The notes beneath the pieces are model-generated. The model did no database searches, was not told the origin of the DNA, and saw only the letters and a program-made list of their open reading frames with translations. Made by a program: the position numbers and the translations under genes. Source: Candidatus Nitrotoga sp. BS (GTDB lineage: Bacteria; Pseudomonadota; Gammaproteobacteria; Burkholderiales; Gallionellaceae). Taken from it: a stretch of DNA of 55,402 nucleotides. Below, piece by piece: positions 8,348 to 16,637 of the stretch (its first letter is position 1; each line of letters begins with the position of its first letter). The stretch covers positions 1-55,402 of the forward strand of contig NZ_CAKMLL010000040.1 in NCBI RefSeq assembly GCF_927797785.1, in the 5' to 3' direction.

Positions 8348-8807
8348 GAAGAGATTGCAGCTTGCTTTATCGAAAAAATACGTTGGCCGAATGAAAAATA
8401 TAGGCCTGATGCGTAAATTACGGCATTGTGGCAAAAGATATTGTAGACCAGTTCTTCCTGTTACCTCAGTAGTCTAAATGGGCTTAGAAGAGAATAACGC
8501 CGCGTTGCGCGGCGTTATATGTCGATATATGGGTTACCGACCTAACCGGTTTGATGCCGGTAAAATATTTACTTTAGATTGTATTTATTGCAGTCTCGAT
8601 AAGCGTCTCCCAAATGGTTTACGTTCTGATCGTACCCAATCCTACTGTCTGTTTTATACACTCGACTTGATGCAAAGACAAGCTCTTTTTAAAACTATGT
8701 AAATAAAGTGCCCTGCCTCAAGCAGCGGGATCTTAACTGCGCTCTTACAATTCACTGACAGTCAGCCAGCTTTTGCGCCAAGAAGTAGGGAATTAAACCT
8801 GCGGAGA
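8348..8807. other. Intergenic stretch after the FGE-like array
   Basis: The 460 bp between array copy 4 and the convergent rubredoxin gene contain a perfect GC-rich hairpin (8494-8518) and no convincing gene. A 74-codon frame at 8478-8702 has no family resemblance and overlaps the hairpin. I looked here for a DGR template repeat resembling the 3' ends of the array genes and for a reverse-transcriptase start; neither is present. Confidence 0.6.
8494..8518. terminator. Perfect 11-bp stem, 3-nt loop hairpin
   Basis: The sequence ATAACGCCGCG is followed by the loop TTG and the exact reverse complement CGCGGCGTTAT. It lies about 150 bp after the last array gene. No clear T-run follows on either strand, so it may be a factor-assisted terminator or an mRNA-stabilising hairpin rather than a classical intrinsic terminator. 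It lies between convergent genes. Confidence 0.55.
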
Positions 8808-8990
8808 TTAGAATTCAATCATTTCAAAATCTTCTTTACGCGCCCCGCATTCCGGGCAAGTCCAGTTAATAGGCACATCTTCCCAGCGCGTGCCGGGCAA
8901 GATGCCATCTTCCGGGGATCCGGTGGCTTCGTCGTACAGCCAGCCGCAAATCAGGCACATATAGGTTTTATATTCAGGGTTCGGGGTCAT
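8808..8990 (-). CDS. rubA: Rubredoxin
   Basis: This 60-aa protein carries one iron on four cysteines in the classical CLICGWLYD (residues 12-20) and [11 protein letters not shown] (45-55) motifs, with the conserved proline/tryptophan core ([12 protein letters not shown]). Rubredoxins are small cytoplasmic one-electron carriers. The length is slightly above the 52-55 aa norm because of a short N-terminal extension. It is divergent from thiD, with the two starts about 46 bp apart. In many betaproteobacteria a rubredoxin gene sits directly beside thiD, which supports the assignment and explains the compact shared promoter region. Confidence 0.95.
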   Translation of the reverse strand: MTPNPEYKTYMCLICGWLYDEATGSPEDGILPGTRWEDVPINWTCPECGARKEDFEMIEF

Positions 8991-9036
8991 GGAGAGTAAT
9001 TTCAGTTAAAATTGCATTTTAATTTTGTATTTTACA

Positions 9037-9891
9037 ATGACACATACTGCCATGTCTGATATCCCGCCTATTGTCCTTGCTTTTGGTGCCACTGATCCCA
9101 GCGGAGGGGCAGGTTTGCAGGCCGACATTCTTACTATTGCCAGCATGGGTTGCCATCCCCTGTCCGTTGTGACAGCAGTCACGGTACAAGACACAGGTGG
9201 AGTAGATGACATATTGCCAATTGATGCTGAGTGGGTATCTGACCAGGCACGTGCAGTGCTGGAAGATATGCCCGTGGCAGCGTTCAAAATCGGCCTGCTG
9301 GGCAGCGTAGAGAATATTGCGGCGATTGCTGAAGTCATTTCAGATTATCCCGATATTCCGTTGGTATTCGATCCGGTTTTGGCATCCGGCCGCGGCGATG
9401 AACTAGCCGATGAGGACATGTTGGACGCACTGCGTGAGCTGTTACTGCCGCAGACCACTATCCTGACACCGAATAGCATAGAGGCACGTCGCCTTATTCA
9501 AGATGAAGATAATGACGATGATAATCCAGACTTGGCCGAGTGTGCCAAGCGCATTGTGCATCTCGGTTGTGAATACGTGTTGGTGACGGGCACGCACGAA
9601 CATTCGACCAAGGTGATTAACACTCTTTACGGCGAGAGTGGCGTAATAGTGCGTAGCGATAGCTGGACACGACTATCCAGTATTTACCATGGCTCTGGCT
9701 GTACATTAGCTTCTGCCATTGCCGCTTTGCTGGCAAATGGTCTATCGATGAATGAGGCGGTGAAGGAGGCTCAAGAATTCACATGGCAGGCATTGCAATA
9801 TGCCTTCCGACCCGGCATGGGACAGCACATTCCAGATCGTTTATTTTGGGCCCGTGATGACGAAGAGGATGAATCCAGCGTACGCCATTAA
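9037..9891 (+). CDS. thiD: Hydroxymethylpyrimidine/phosphomethylpyrimidine kinase
   Basis: ThiD phosphorylates HMP and HMP-phosphate, giving the pyrimidine half of thiamine. The protein shows the ribokinase-fold signature GATDPSGGAGLQADI near the N-terminus and the anion-hole segment HGSGCTLASAIAALLANG near residue 220. The start is uncertain between ATG 9037 and ATG 9052, as neither has a clear ribosome-binding site. About 284 aa is normal for the family. The 3' end overlaps the start of thiE, indicating a two-gene operon. No TPP riboswitch fits in the very short upstream gap. Confidence 0.93.
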   Translation: MTHTAMSDIPPIVLAFGATDPSGGAGLQADILTIASMGCHPLSVVTAVTVQDTGGVDDILPIDAEWVSDQARAVLEDMPVAAFKIGLLGSVENIAAIAEVISDYPDIPLVFDPVLASGRGDELADEDMLDALRELLLPQTTILTPNSIEARRLIQDEDNDDDNPDLAECAKRIVHLGCEYVLVTGTHEHSTKVINTLYGESGVIVRSDSWTRLSSIYHGSGCTLASAIAALLANGLSMNEAVKEAQEFTWQALQYAFRPGMGQHIPDRLFWARDDEEDESSVRH

Positions 9892-10528
9892 AGGTGTGTA
9901 TGCCGTTACGCCAGACTGTGTAAATACCGCAGATTTGCTGTATCGCGTACGACTGGCACTGAAAGGCAACGTCAAAGTTCTGCAGTATCGCAATAAATCA
10001 GCAAATACTGCCCTGAGATTAGAACAGGCTCTCGCCTTACGCAAAGTAACGCGTGAATATGCCACAACGTTTATAGTAAATGACGATGTACAGCTGGCGG
10101 CCCACGTGGATGCAGATGGCGTGCATTTAGGCATAGCAGATGTTAGCGTTTCGACGGCGCGTGCAGCACTGGGAATGCATAAAATAATCGGCCTGTCTTG
10201 TTATAACCGTCTGTCACTAGCTCAAGACGCTGTTGATGCAGGTGTGGATTACGTGGCATTCGGAGCATTTTTCCCCTCATTCATAAAACCCAACGCTGAA
10301 GTGGCAGACATTGAACTTTTGCATCAGGCGCGTGACAAACTTACAGTGCCACTGGTAGCAATAGGTGGCATCAACCTGCACAATGCCGCATCGTTAGTGC
10401 ATGCTGGCGCAGATGCGCTAGCGGTAATTTCGGTTTTGTTTGGCTCGGGAGATATAATGGCGACAGCAAAAAAACTGTCCAAACTATTTAATTCAAATCG
10501 GTCGTTGACTGGAAGGCTTACTCGCTAG
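9857..10528 (+). CDS. thiE: Thiamine-phosphate synthase
   Basis: ThiE joins HMP-pyrophosphate to thiazole phosphate to form thiamine monophosphate. Motifs seen in order are QYRNK (pyrophosphate and Mg binding), FIVNDD, DGVHLG, then VDYVAFGAFFPSFIKPNA in place of the usual GPxFPTxTK segment, and VAIGGI. Length is 223 aa from ATG 9857; ATG 9869 is possible but would leave the GAAGAGG ribosome site touching the start. It overlaps thiD by 35 nt, so translation is probably coupled. The thiazole-making genes are not in the window. Confidence 0.93.
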   Translation: MTKRMNPAYAIKGVYAVTPDCVNTADLLYRVRLALKGNVKVLQYRNKSANTALRLEQALALRKVTREYATTFIVNDDVQLAAHVDADGVHLGIADVSVSTARAALGMHKIIGLSCYNRLSLAQDAVDAGVDYVAFGAFFPSFIKPNAEVADIELLHQARDKLTVPLVAIGGINLHNAASLVHAGADALAVISVLFGSGDIMATAKKLSKLFNSNRSLTGRLTR

Positions 10529-10542
10529 CAGAACTATCACTG

Positions 10543-11520
10543 ATGCTCAAAAAAAGCGTATTTGTGTACTTGGGGATAGTTATGCTTTTTTTGGCAGGAT
10601 TCGCTTACAGCAAAAATGAGAATTCAGCACCCGTTCTGGAAGCCTCGGTTGCAACTCCCATTGAAGAGACACAGGCTACCACACGGCATACTACCGCGCT
10701 GGTGGGTGAGCAATTTGAATACGCTGTGCAACGAGGCGATTCCCTGACCAGAATCGGCGCCCGTTTTGGTATAGAAGTGTCCGCTCTTGCGCGGATGAAT
10801 GGGATAAAAAAAGACGCCCTGCTACAACTGGATCAGCTGTTGCAGGTTGATAACCGTCATATCATTCCGGAATATTTGGCAGACGGCATACTGATTAACC
10901 TGCCGCAGCGGATGCTGTATTATTTTCAAGCTAACAAGCTTATGGCTCATTATCCAGTGGGACTAGGACGCCCAAACTGGAAAACGCCAACAGGTACCTT
11001 TAATGTAATTAATCTCCAGGAAAACAAGACATGGTATTTGCCCAAGTCAATCCAGGAAGAATTGCGGCGAGAAGGAAAGGTTGTCATTACCCAAATGCCG
11101 CCTGGGCCAGAGAATCCATTAGGCAAACACTGGATAGGCCTTAGCCTTCCAGCAATTGGCATTCACGGCACTATCGCACCGGCGAGCATCTATCGTTTTC
11201 TGAGTCATGGCTGCATACGTCTGCATCCAGATGATATTGCCACCCTTTTTGAGCAGTTACGCGAAAATCTGCCCGGCAAGATCATTTATGCCCCTGTATT
11301 GCTTGTGCGACTTAAGGGTGGCCGCATATTTTTTGAAGTCAACCGAGACACTTATAAGAAAAGTATTGACCCGATAACCATTGTAGAAAATTTAGCTAAG
11401 ACCCAGGGAATTAGCGAATTTATAAACTGGGACAAAGTGAAAGCAGTCATTCAACTGAAAGAAGGTCTGGCTCGTGAAGTGGGATTGCCAGCCTCAATTT
11501 TAAATGGAGATCTCCAATGA
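10543..11520 (+). CDS. LysM and L,D-transpeptidase (YkuD) domain protein
   Basis: This is a periplasmic peptidoglycan enzyme that forms 3-3 crosslinks or attaches proteins to the wall. An N-terminal hydrophobic segment (residues 5-22) serves as signal or anchor. A LysM murein-binding motif lies at about 59-103 (YAVQRGDSLTRIGARFG). The YkuD domain follows at about 113-255, with His208 in GIHGT and the catalytic SHGCIRLHP (221-229; nucleophile Cys224). It starts 14 nt after thiE and overlaps the next gene by 4 nt, so it is probably translationally coupled to the DUF882 peptidase. Confidence 0.92.
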   Translation: MLKKSVFVYLGIVMLFLAGFAYSKNENSAPVLEASVATPIEETQATTRHTTALVGEQFEYAVQRGDSLTRIGARFGIEVSALARMNGIKKDALLQLDQLLQVDNRHIIPEYLADGILINLPQRMLYYFQANKLMAHYPVGLGRPNWKTPTGTFNVINLQENKTWYLPKSIQEELRREGKVVITQMPPGPENPLGKHWIGLSLPAIGIHGTIAPASIYRFLSHGCIRLHPDDIATLFEQLRENLPGKIIYAPVLLVRLKGGRIFFEVNRDTYKKSIDPITIVENLAKTQGISEFINWDKVKAVIQLKEGLAREVGLPASILNGDLQ

Positions 11521-12083
11521 AAGACACAATAAAAGATAAAAACCGCCGACAGTTTCTAAAATTAGGGATAATTGTTGCCGCAGCTGGACTGTCTCCCTTT
11601 CCGGCGCATGCCCTACTGCGAGGCACTGTTGCCAGAGAACGGACACTAGCCTTTTATAATACGCATACCGGTGAAAGCGTAAGAACCGTCTATTGGGCAG
11701 AGGGTGGCTATATCCCCGAAGCATTGGCTGATATCAATCACGTGTTGCGTGACCACCGAAATAACGAAATAAAAAATATGTCTCCTGTGCTGCTTGATTT
11801 GCTGTATGACATCAACAGCACGATCGAGGCTCGCCAGCCTTTCCATATTATTTCTGGATATCGCTCGCCCGCCACCAATGCCAAGCTCGCGGAGAGAAGC
11901 AGTGGCGTAGCCAAACACAGTATGCATCTGGACGGCAAGGCGACTGATATCCGTGTTCCAGGGCATGATCTTATCCATGTGCGTCGTGCGGCATTAAAGC
12001 TGCATGGCGGCGGCGTTGGCTATTATCCTGGCTCTGATTTTGTCCATGTTGATGTGGGTAGGGTGCGGCAATGGAGGGGGTGA
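11517..12083 (+). CDS. DUF882 / YcbK-type murein peptidase with Tat signal
   Basis: The protein begins with a twin-arginine signal (NRRQFLK, residues 9-15, then a hydrophobic run ending in AHA). It is therefore exported folded, probably with its metal bound. The M15-like fold is shown by ISGYRSPATNAKL, the zinc-ligand segment SMHLDGKATDI and the closing FVHVDVGRVRQW. Relatives (E. coli MepK/YcbK) cut 3-3 crosslinks in peptidoglycan. Here it overlaps an L,D-transpeptidase, an enzyme that makes such crosslinks, by an ATGA. The pair would make and trim the same bonds. The 188-aa length is typical. Confidence 0.9.
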   Translation: MKDTIKDKNRRQFLKLGIIVAAAGLSPFPAHALLRGTVARERTLAFYNTHTGESVRTVYWAEGGYIPEALADINHVLRDHRNNEIKNMSPVLLDLLYDINSTIEARQPFHIISGYRSPATNAKLAERSSGVAKHSMHLDGKATDIRVPGHDLIHVRRAALKLHGGGVGYYPGSDFVHVDVGRVRQWRG

Positions 12084-12258
12084 TCATTGAAAAGCGGTTT
12101 ACGCAATATTTGGGCTAGAAATATGAAAGTAGTAAAATTGTAAACATGTAGTAATTCACAAAGACATCCACTCTTGACCCGGTATATTTGATTCTTAGAT
12201 TCGATTTCACAACGTTAGAAGCCTTCTGACAGTATGACTGCCAGTATGCAGGCTACGC

Positions 12259-13440
12259 TTACTGATTTCCCTGCATCAACGCCATTGCTTTCTGAAAATA
12301 CTTATATGCCGCGTCTGGTTGCTGCAATTTCTCAGATAATTGACCAAGCGCGGTATATGCAGCGCTGCTGGGTGTGATGCTGTTGCTGGCATCTAAATAG
12401 TTCTGCGCTTTACTCCACAACCCGTGATGTAAACACAATTTTCCCAGCACCAGCAGCAATCCGGAATCGTCAGGATGCTGCTTGAGCCAACGTTCTGTCT
12501 GTTCAATATCGCTCCCAGCTTCTCCCGTCAGGCATTCCCCGTATAGCAATACCAAGTCGCTATCCCATTCCGCGTTCAGTCTGTCAGTTATAATTTGCTT
12601 CGCACTACGGCAATCCCCCTGAAGGATAAAGGCACGTGCAGCCGCCGCCGCAACTTTGGGGCGTTTTCTGAATTCACCAGGAGTACTTTTCCAAAGAGTC
12701 AGCAACGCTGGAGCGTCCAGTGAGTGTATACGGATTTTTTCCAGCCAAGCCTGTTGGCGTATCTGCGCAGCAGTGGCGTCATCCATTGCACCGCGTTTTT
12801 TCAACTGATCTACGAGATCTAGTACCGCATCCCAATTTCGCGCCTGTTGTTGTGCTCTAAGCTCAAGATGAAGTGCACCGACATGTCCTTTTACTCCGCT
12901 TTCGCGCAATTTTTTCAGTGCTTGAAGTGCGGCCTGAGGTTGATGCTGATCGAGGTTGAATTTGGCTTGCGCCATCAAGCGCATGGTAGGCCCGCCTGCC
13001 GATTTATTCTCGGCTGTAGCCAGGTAAGCATCTCGCCTGTCGAATTCACGCAGTTCATGCGCTGCGCGTGCTGCAATGACAGAGTTGAGATCAGCGCTTT
13101 CGGCAAGCTCCATCGCACGTACCGCAGCCTTTTCCGCCACCGCGTAGCGCCCTTCGAAGAACGCGTTAAGTGCTTCCGTCATGGCTGAACGTCCTTTGCT
13201 GAGAGCACGTTCAATGCGAAACTGGCGCACGTAAGCGGGGAGGTGGATGGCGGATAACGCCAAGCGCACCGCGAAATATCCCAACACGAACAAGGCTAAC
13301 AGCATCAGTACAAACAAGGTGAGTGACATTTCAATTCGGTAGGGCGGATAAACTAGCAGCAAGTAGCCGGGATTGTGTGCCGCCAACTTCAGCGCCACTG
13401 CTAGCGAGAATAATCCTAGTAGCCACACCAGGAATTTCAT
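12259..13440 (-). CDS. hemY: HemY-like TPR membrane protein
   Basis: Two N-terminal membrane helices (residues about 4-20 and 40-62) are followed by TPR-like helices to the end. This is the HemY_N plus TPR layout of the protein encoded last in proteobacterial hemCDXY clusters. It is not the protoporphyrinogen oxidase of the same name in Gram-positives. The role is thought to be organising late haem synthesis at the membrane; no catalytic motif is present. Its start overlaps the end of hemX by 4 nt. The 393-aa length is normal. Confidence 0.88.
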   Translation of the reverse strand: MKFLVWLLGLFSLAVALKLAAHNPGYLLLVYPPYRIEMSLTLFVLMLLALFVLGYFAVRLALSAIHLPAYVRQFRIERALSKGRSAMTEALNAFFEGRYAVAEKAAVRAMELAESADLNSVIAARAAHELREFDRRDAYLATAENKSAGGPTMRLMAQAKFNLDQHQPQAALQALKKLRESGVKGHVGALHLELRAQQQARNWDAVLDLVDQLKKRGAMDDATAAQIRQQAWLEKIRIHSLDAPALLTLWKSTPGEFRKRPKVAAAAARAFILQGDCRSAKQIITDRLNAEWDSDLVLLYGECLTGEAGSDIEQTERWLKQHPDDSGLLLVLGKLCLHHGLWSKAQNYLDASNSITPSSAAYTALGQLSEKLQQPDAAYKYFQKAMALMQGNQ

Positions 13441-14534
13441 CGTGACTCCTTGCCGAGCGATGAGCGATAGTTACGCGCAGCTTCCAGGCTCGTACTGACA
13501 TCCGGCAGCTCAATGTTGATGTTGGAAGACTCCCGCAGCTTCTGCAAGGTAGTTACAGCCAACGCACCACTGGTGGATTGAACATCAAAATAACGTACTA
13601 TCCATTCCTGTGCCGACTGCAGGTCATGTTTAAAGCTCATATCGTCGCGCGACAATAAGCTAAGTCGCGCCGACAATAGGCGCAACTTCAAATTTTCACG
13701 TAAAAAGAAAGTTTGCGTAGGGGGTAGTAGCGGCAATTCACGCTTTTGCGTATTTTGGATGCGAACCAAGCGACTCACATCTTCCCGGATTTCGCGCAGT
13801 AACCTTCGCCATGCGGCCTCATTACTCACTGGTGTGATCGTGGCGATATTTTTTTCCTGCGGCACATGAGCAATGTCCTGTACTAGCTGCAAGGTGTCTA
13901 CCTCCGCGATGAGATTGTCGAGGCGGAACTTGAAATCTTGTATATCTACATCTGGCAATATACGTAACTTGTCTATGTCGCGATTGATGGCCTTACGCAA
14001 TCCATTTAAGGCAGCACGATCCATACGCTTAAGTCGATCATCGGCTTGTTGCATGGCGATTAATGCCGCTTTCACATTGGCGGAAAGTTGTAATTGCTGC
14101 TCAGCGATCAGCAGTAGCTGTTCCACTTCAGCCAGGACTGTCTCATCACGGCTGCCGGACAGGTCATGATACAGAGACTCCAGCGCAGCTCGCTGATTTT
14201 GCGCTTCGGCAGAATGGGCGTCCAGCACGCCAACTTTGACAGACAGTTCGCGCATAGTCTCCTGCACTTGCGTCGTTAACACTTGGTTTGCCTTGTTGTT
14301 GCCGTCCATTTCAGCCAAGCGGCGCGCCAAATCATGTTGCATATTATTAAGCTGGAGGCGAGTGTCAAACCACTGCCATAGGAACGCTGCCAGAACTATA
14401 ATCAACACTATCTGCATAATATTAATGTGTGAAATGAAATTTCCCACACGATTATGCGACGCCTCGGCAGGCGCTATTACGGCCTCCGGCTTAACGGGAT
14501 CGACTGGTTCGGAGGGGGGCTCTTGGTTGGTCAT
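13437..14534 (-). CDS. hemX: HemX-like membrane protein (uroporphyrinogen III methyltransferase-related name)
   Basis: A proline-rich cytoplasmic start is followed by one membrane helix (about residues 37-55, IMQIVLIIVLAAFLWQWF) and a long helical, coiled-coil-rich periplasmic part. This is the HemX family. It has no SAM-binding motif despite the old annotation as a methyltransferase. ATG 14534 overlaps the hemD stop as ATGA, which decides the start; an upstream ATG at 14576 would overlap hemD further. It is probably co-expressed with hemD and hemY. Confidence 0.88.
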   Translation of the reverse strand: MTNQEPPSEPVDPVKPEAVIAPAEASHNRVGNFISHINIMQIVLIIVLAAFLWQWFDTRLQLNNMQHDLARRLAEMDGNNKANQVLTTQVQETMRELSVKVGVLDAHSAEAQNQRAALESLYHDLSGSRDETVLAEVEQLLLIAEQQLQLSANVKAALIAMQQADDRLKRMDRAALNGLRKAINRDIDKLRILPDVDIQDFKFRLDNLIAEVDTLQLVQDIAHVPQEKNIATITPVSNEAAWRRLLREIREDVSRLVRIQNTQKRELPLLPPTQTFFLRENLKLRLLSARLSLLSRDDMSFKHDLQSAQEWIVRYFDVQSTSGALAVTTLQKLRESSNINIELPDVSTSLEAARNYRSSLGKESR

Positions 14535-15436
14535 AGTTTCTTTCCAATTCTGTTTGGAGCTTTTTTCTTTGCCCATACTGCCAAATCTGAGATCAAACCG
14601 TCATCCCCTTCTCCAGTCAGAACCACCTCACTCCAACCCAGCTTATGCGCGGTTTCGGCAATGCGTGCATGCGATACGAATAACGGCACCGCGGCAAGCC
14701 GCTTTTTCGCTACAGCATCCAGCATGTCCCACAAATAACCTAAAGCTTCGCTGCTGGTCACTGTAATGGCATCTGGATTGGCAGTAAGCAACATGGTTGC
14801 GTCTTGATGCGGTTTGGTGCGCTGGTAGCATGTGACATATTCGACCTTGGCACCACGTGCTCTAAGGGTATCGCCCAATAACTTACGTCCGCCATTGCCG
14901 CGAAAAATCACCACACTCCAGCCTTCGATATTATTCAATTCCGGCATCGTCAGCAAGGCTTCGCTATCGAAACGATCCTGTGGCGCGATGACAGTTGTTA
15001 CACCGTAATCATGCAGTGCGCGAACACTACCTTGTCCTATCGTCGCAATTTTTAAGGTCGCGGGCAAAGCATGGTGTTGTTCAATTGAAACACTAACGTT
15101 ACCATTTCCAGCTTGACTGCCCAAATCAGTTTCATTTGTTAGAGGAAAGGGGCGTGAAGTGCTGGGCTGACTACGGGAAAGAAATTTGCTTGCAGCAATA
15201 ATAGCTTCCATACCATAAAGCACGGCATTGGGGCTAATAAAAATAGCAAGATTAAATTCGTGCAGACGGGCAATAAGCGCATGCAAAGACTGCGAGTCAG
15301 GTACTGGGCTGATTTCCAACAAGGGAAATAGAGTGGCTTGCCCACCGGCCAGTGCGATGCGATTTGCCAAATTTCCCGCCTGCTCGCGCGGGCGAGTCAC
15401 CACGATGTTCAGTCCGGCTAATGGCTGCTGTTGCAT
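14531..15436 (-). CDS. hemD: Uroporphyrinogen-III synthase with an internal insertion
   Basis: HemD closes hydroxymethylbilane to uroporphyrinogen III. The sequence shows the N-terminal NIVVTRPREQAGNLANRI, the FISPNAVLYGM segment, IATIGQGSVRAL and the late VTSSEALGYLWDML. At 301 aa it is about 40-50 residues longer than typical. The excess lies around residues 90-125 (about 15065-15170), a low-complexity serine/proline/threonine-rich stretch. It sits where relatives have only a short turn, so function is probably kept. It overlaps hemX by 4 nt and lies 144 bp downstream of hemC. Confidence 0.9.
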   Translation of the reverse strand: MQQQPLAGLNIVVTRPREQAGNLANRIALAGGQATLFPLLEISPVPDSQSLHALIARLHEFNLAIFISPNAVLYGMEAIIAASKFLSRSQPSTSRPFPLTNETDLGSQAGNGNVSVSIEQHHALPATLKIATIGQGSVRALHDYGVTTVIAPQDRFDSEALLTMPELNNIEGWSVVIFRGNGGRKLLGDTLRARGAKVEYVTCYQRTKPHQDATMLLTANPDAITVTSSEALGYLWDMLDAVAKKRLAAVPLFVSHARIAETAHKLGWSEVVLTGEGDDGLISDLAVWAKKKAPNRIGKKL

Positions 15437-15580
15437 AATGTCAAAATAAATTTTTTTTTAATACAGGCCTGCTGCGGTATAACGTTAAATAAAACTGTCT
15501 AAAATATAGTAAGTTAATATTATTTGAAAAGGGCTGTGCCCGCCGAAAATAAATTGTATTTTCTATCGTGGTGTCGAGTT

Positions 15581-16525
15581 TCATAGAGCCGCAAGAATCT
15601 CATCTGCACCCTGCGCCCGTAATGATTGCGCCACAGCATTACCCAATGCTTCTGGATCGGTAGTTGTACCAGATAGTTCGGCATGTGCCATGCGCGTGCC
15701 ATCCGGGTGGCCGACAAAACCTCGTAAGTGCAGTACGTTGCCAACTATTTCTGCGAAACCACCTAGCGGTACCTGGCAACTACCCGCCAGCGCACGGCTT
15801 AAGGCACGCTCCGCTCGCACACAAACAGCGGTGTCCGCATGATGCAGTGGGCGCAACAGCACTTCCAGGTCGGGGCGGGAAGTAAGACATTCAATGCCAA
15901 GCGCACCCTGACCAACTGCCGGCAGGCTGTCTTTAGTAGAAATTAAATCGCGGATACGATCATCTAATCCCAAACGCTTCAAACCCGCAGCGGCGAGAAT
16001 AATGGCAGCATATTGGCCTTCGTCCAGTTTGCGCAAACGGGTCTGTACATTACCTCGCAGTGACTCAACTTTTAAATGAGGAAAGCGTGCACGCAGCTGA
16101 CTTTCACGGCGTAAGCTCGAAGTGCCTACCACACTGCCCGGTGGAAGTGATTCGAGATTGGCATGGAGGTTGGAAACGAAGGCATCGCGCGCATCGTCAC
16201 GTTTATCAATGCAGGCCAACATAAATCCCTGTGGCATATGCATTGGCATATCCTTCAACGAGTGCACCGCAATATCAGCACGTCCATCTTCCAACGCAGT
16301 CTCAAGTTCTTTTACGAATAAACCCTTGCCACCGATTTTAGACAGCGTTACATCAAGAGTTTGATCGCCTTGCGTGGTCATGCCTAATATGCTGATTTCG
16401 GTTTTTTGGTATAATACGGTCAGTCGGTCACGGATAAATTCTGCCTGCCACATTGCCAACGCGCTTTCACGCGATACGATGACTAGTTTTGCGGGAACGG
16501 CTTGTACCTGAAATACTTGATTCAT
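15581..16525 (-). CDS. hemC: Porphobilinogen deaminase (hydroxymethylbilane synthase)
   Basis: HemC polymerises four porphobilinogens on a dipyrromethane cofactor. Visible motifs are [53 protein letters not shown] and LRGNVQTRL. The cofactor cysteine lies in [16 protein letters not shown] 16525 has AGGA seven bases upstream and gives 314 aa, the usual length; the longer frame from 16591 adds an atypical extension. It is divergent from ppc, with about 112 bp between the starts, and heads the hemC-hemD-hemX-hemY run. Confidence 0.96.
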   Translation of the reverse strand: MNQVFQVQAVPAKLVIVSRESALAMWQAEFIRDRLTVLYQKTEISILGMTTQGDQTLDVTLSKIGGKGLFVKELETALEDGRADIAVHSLKDMPMHMPQGFMLACIDKRDDARDAFVSNLHANLESLPPGSVVGTSSLRRESQLRARFPHLKVESLRGNVQTRLRKLDEGQYAAIILAAAGLKRLGLDDRIRDLISTKDSLPAVGQGALGIECLTSRPDLEVLLRPLHHADTAVCVRAERALSRALAGSCQVPLGGFAEIVGNVLHLRGFVGHPDGTRMAHAELSGTTTDPEALGNAVAQSLRAQGADEILAAL

Positions 16526-16637
16526 TGGTTTTCCTGAATCCATAGTTGTAAATACGATTGCGCTGCATTCTAACATGAGCATATTGCGCACGCGTTATAC
16601 CGTATGCTGAAGATACCTATTTTAGAAGATAAATACT

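Noticed and set aside
8478-8702. 74-codon frame after the array
   Set aside because: It overlaps the perfect hairpin and shows no family resemblance; probably chance.
8348-8807. Possible DGR template repeat or reverse transcriptase after copy 4
   Set aside because: No sequence matching the 3' ends of the array genes and no reverse-transcriptase motif is present in this gap or elsewhere in the window.
8740-9036. TPP riboswitch before thiD
   Set aside because: The gap between rubredoxin and thiD starts is under 50 bp, too short for a TPP aptamer.
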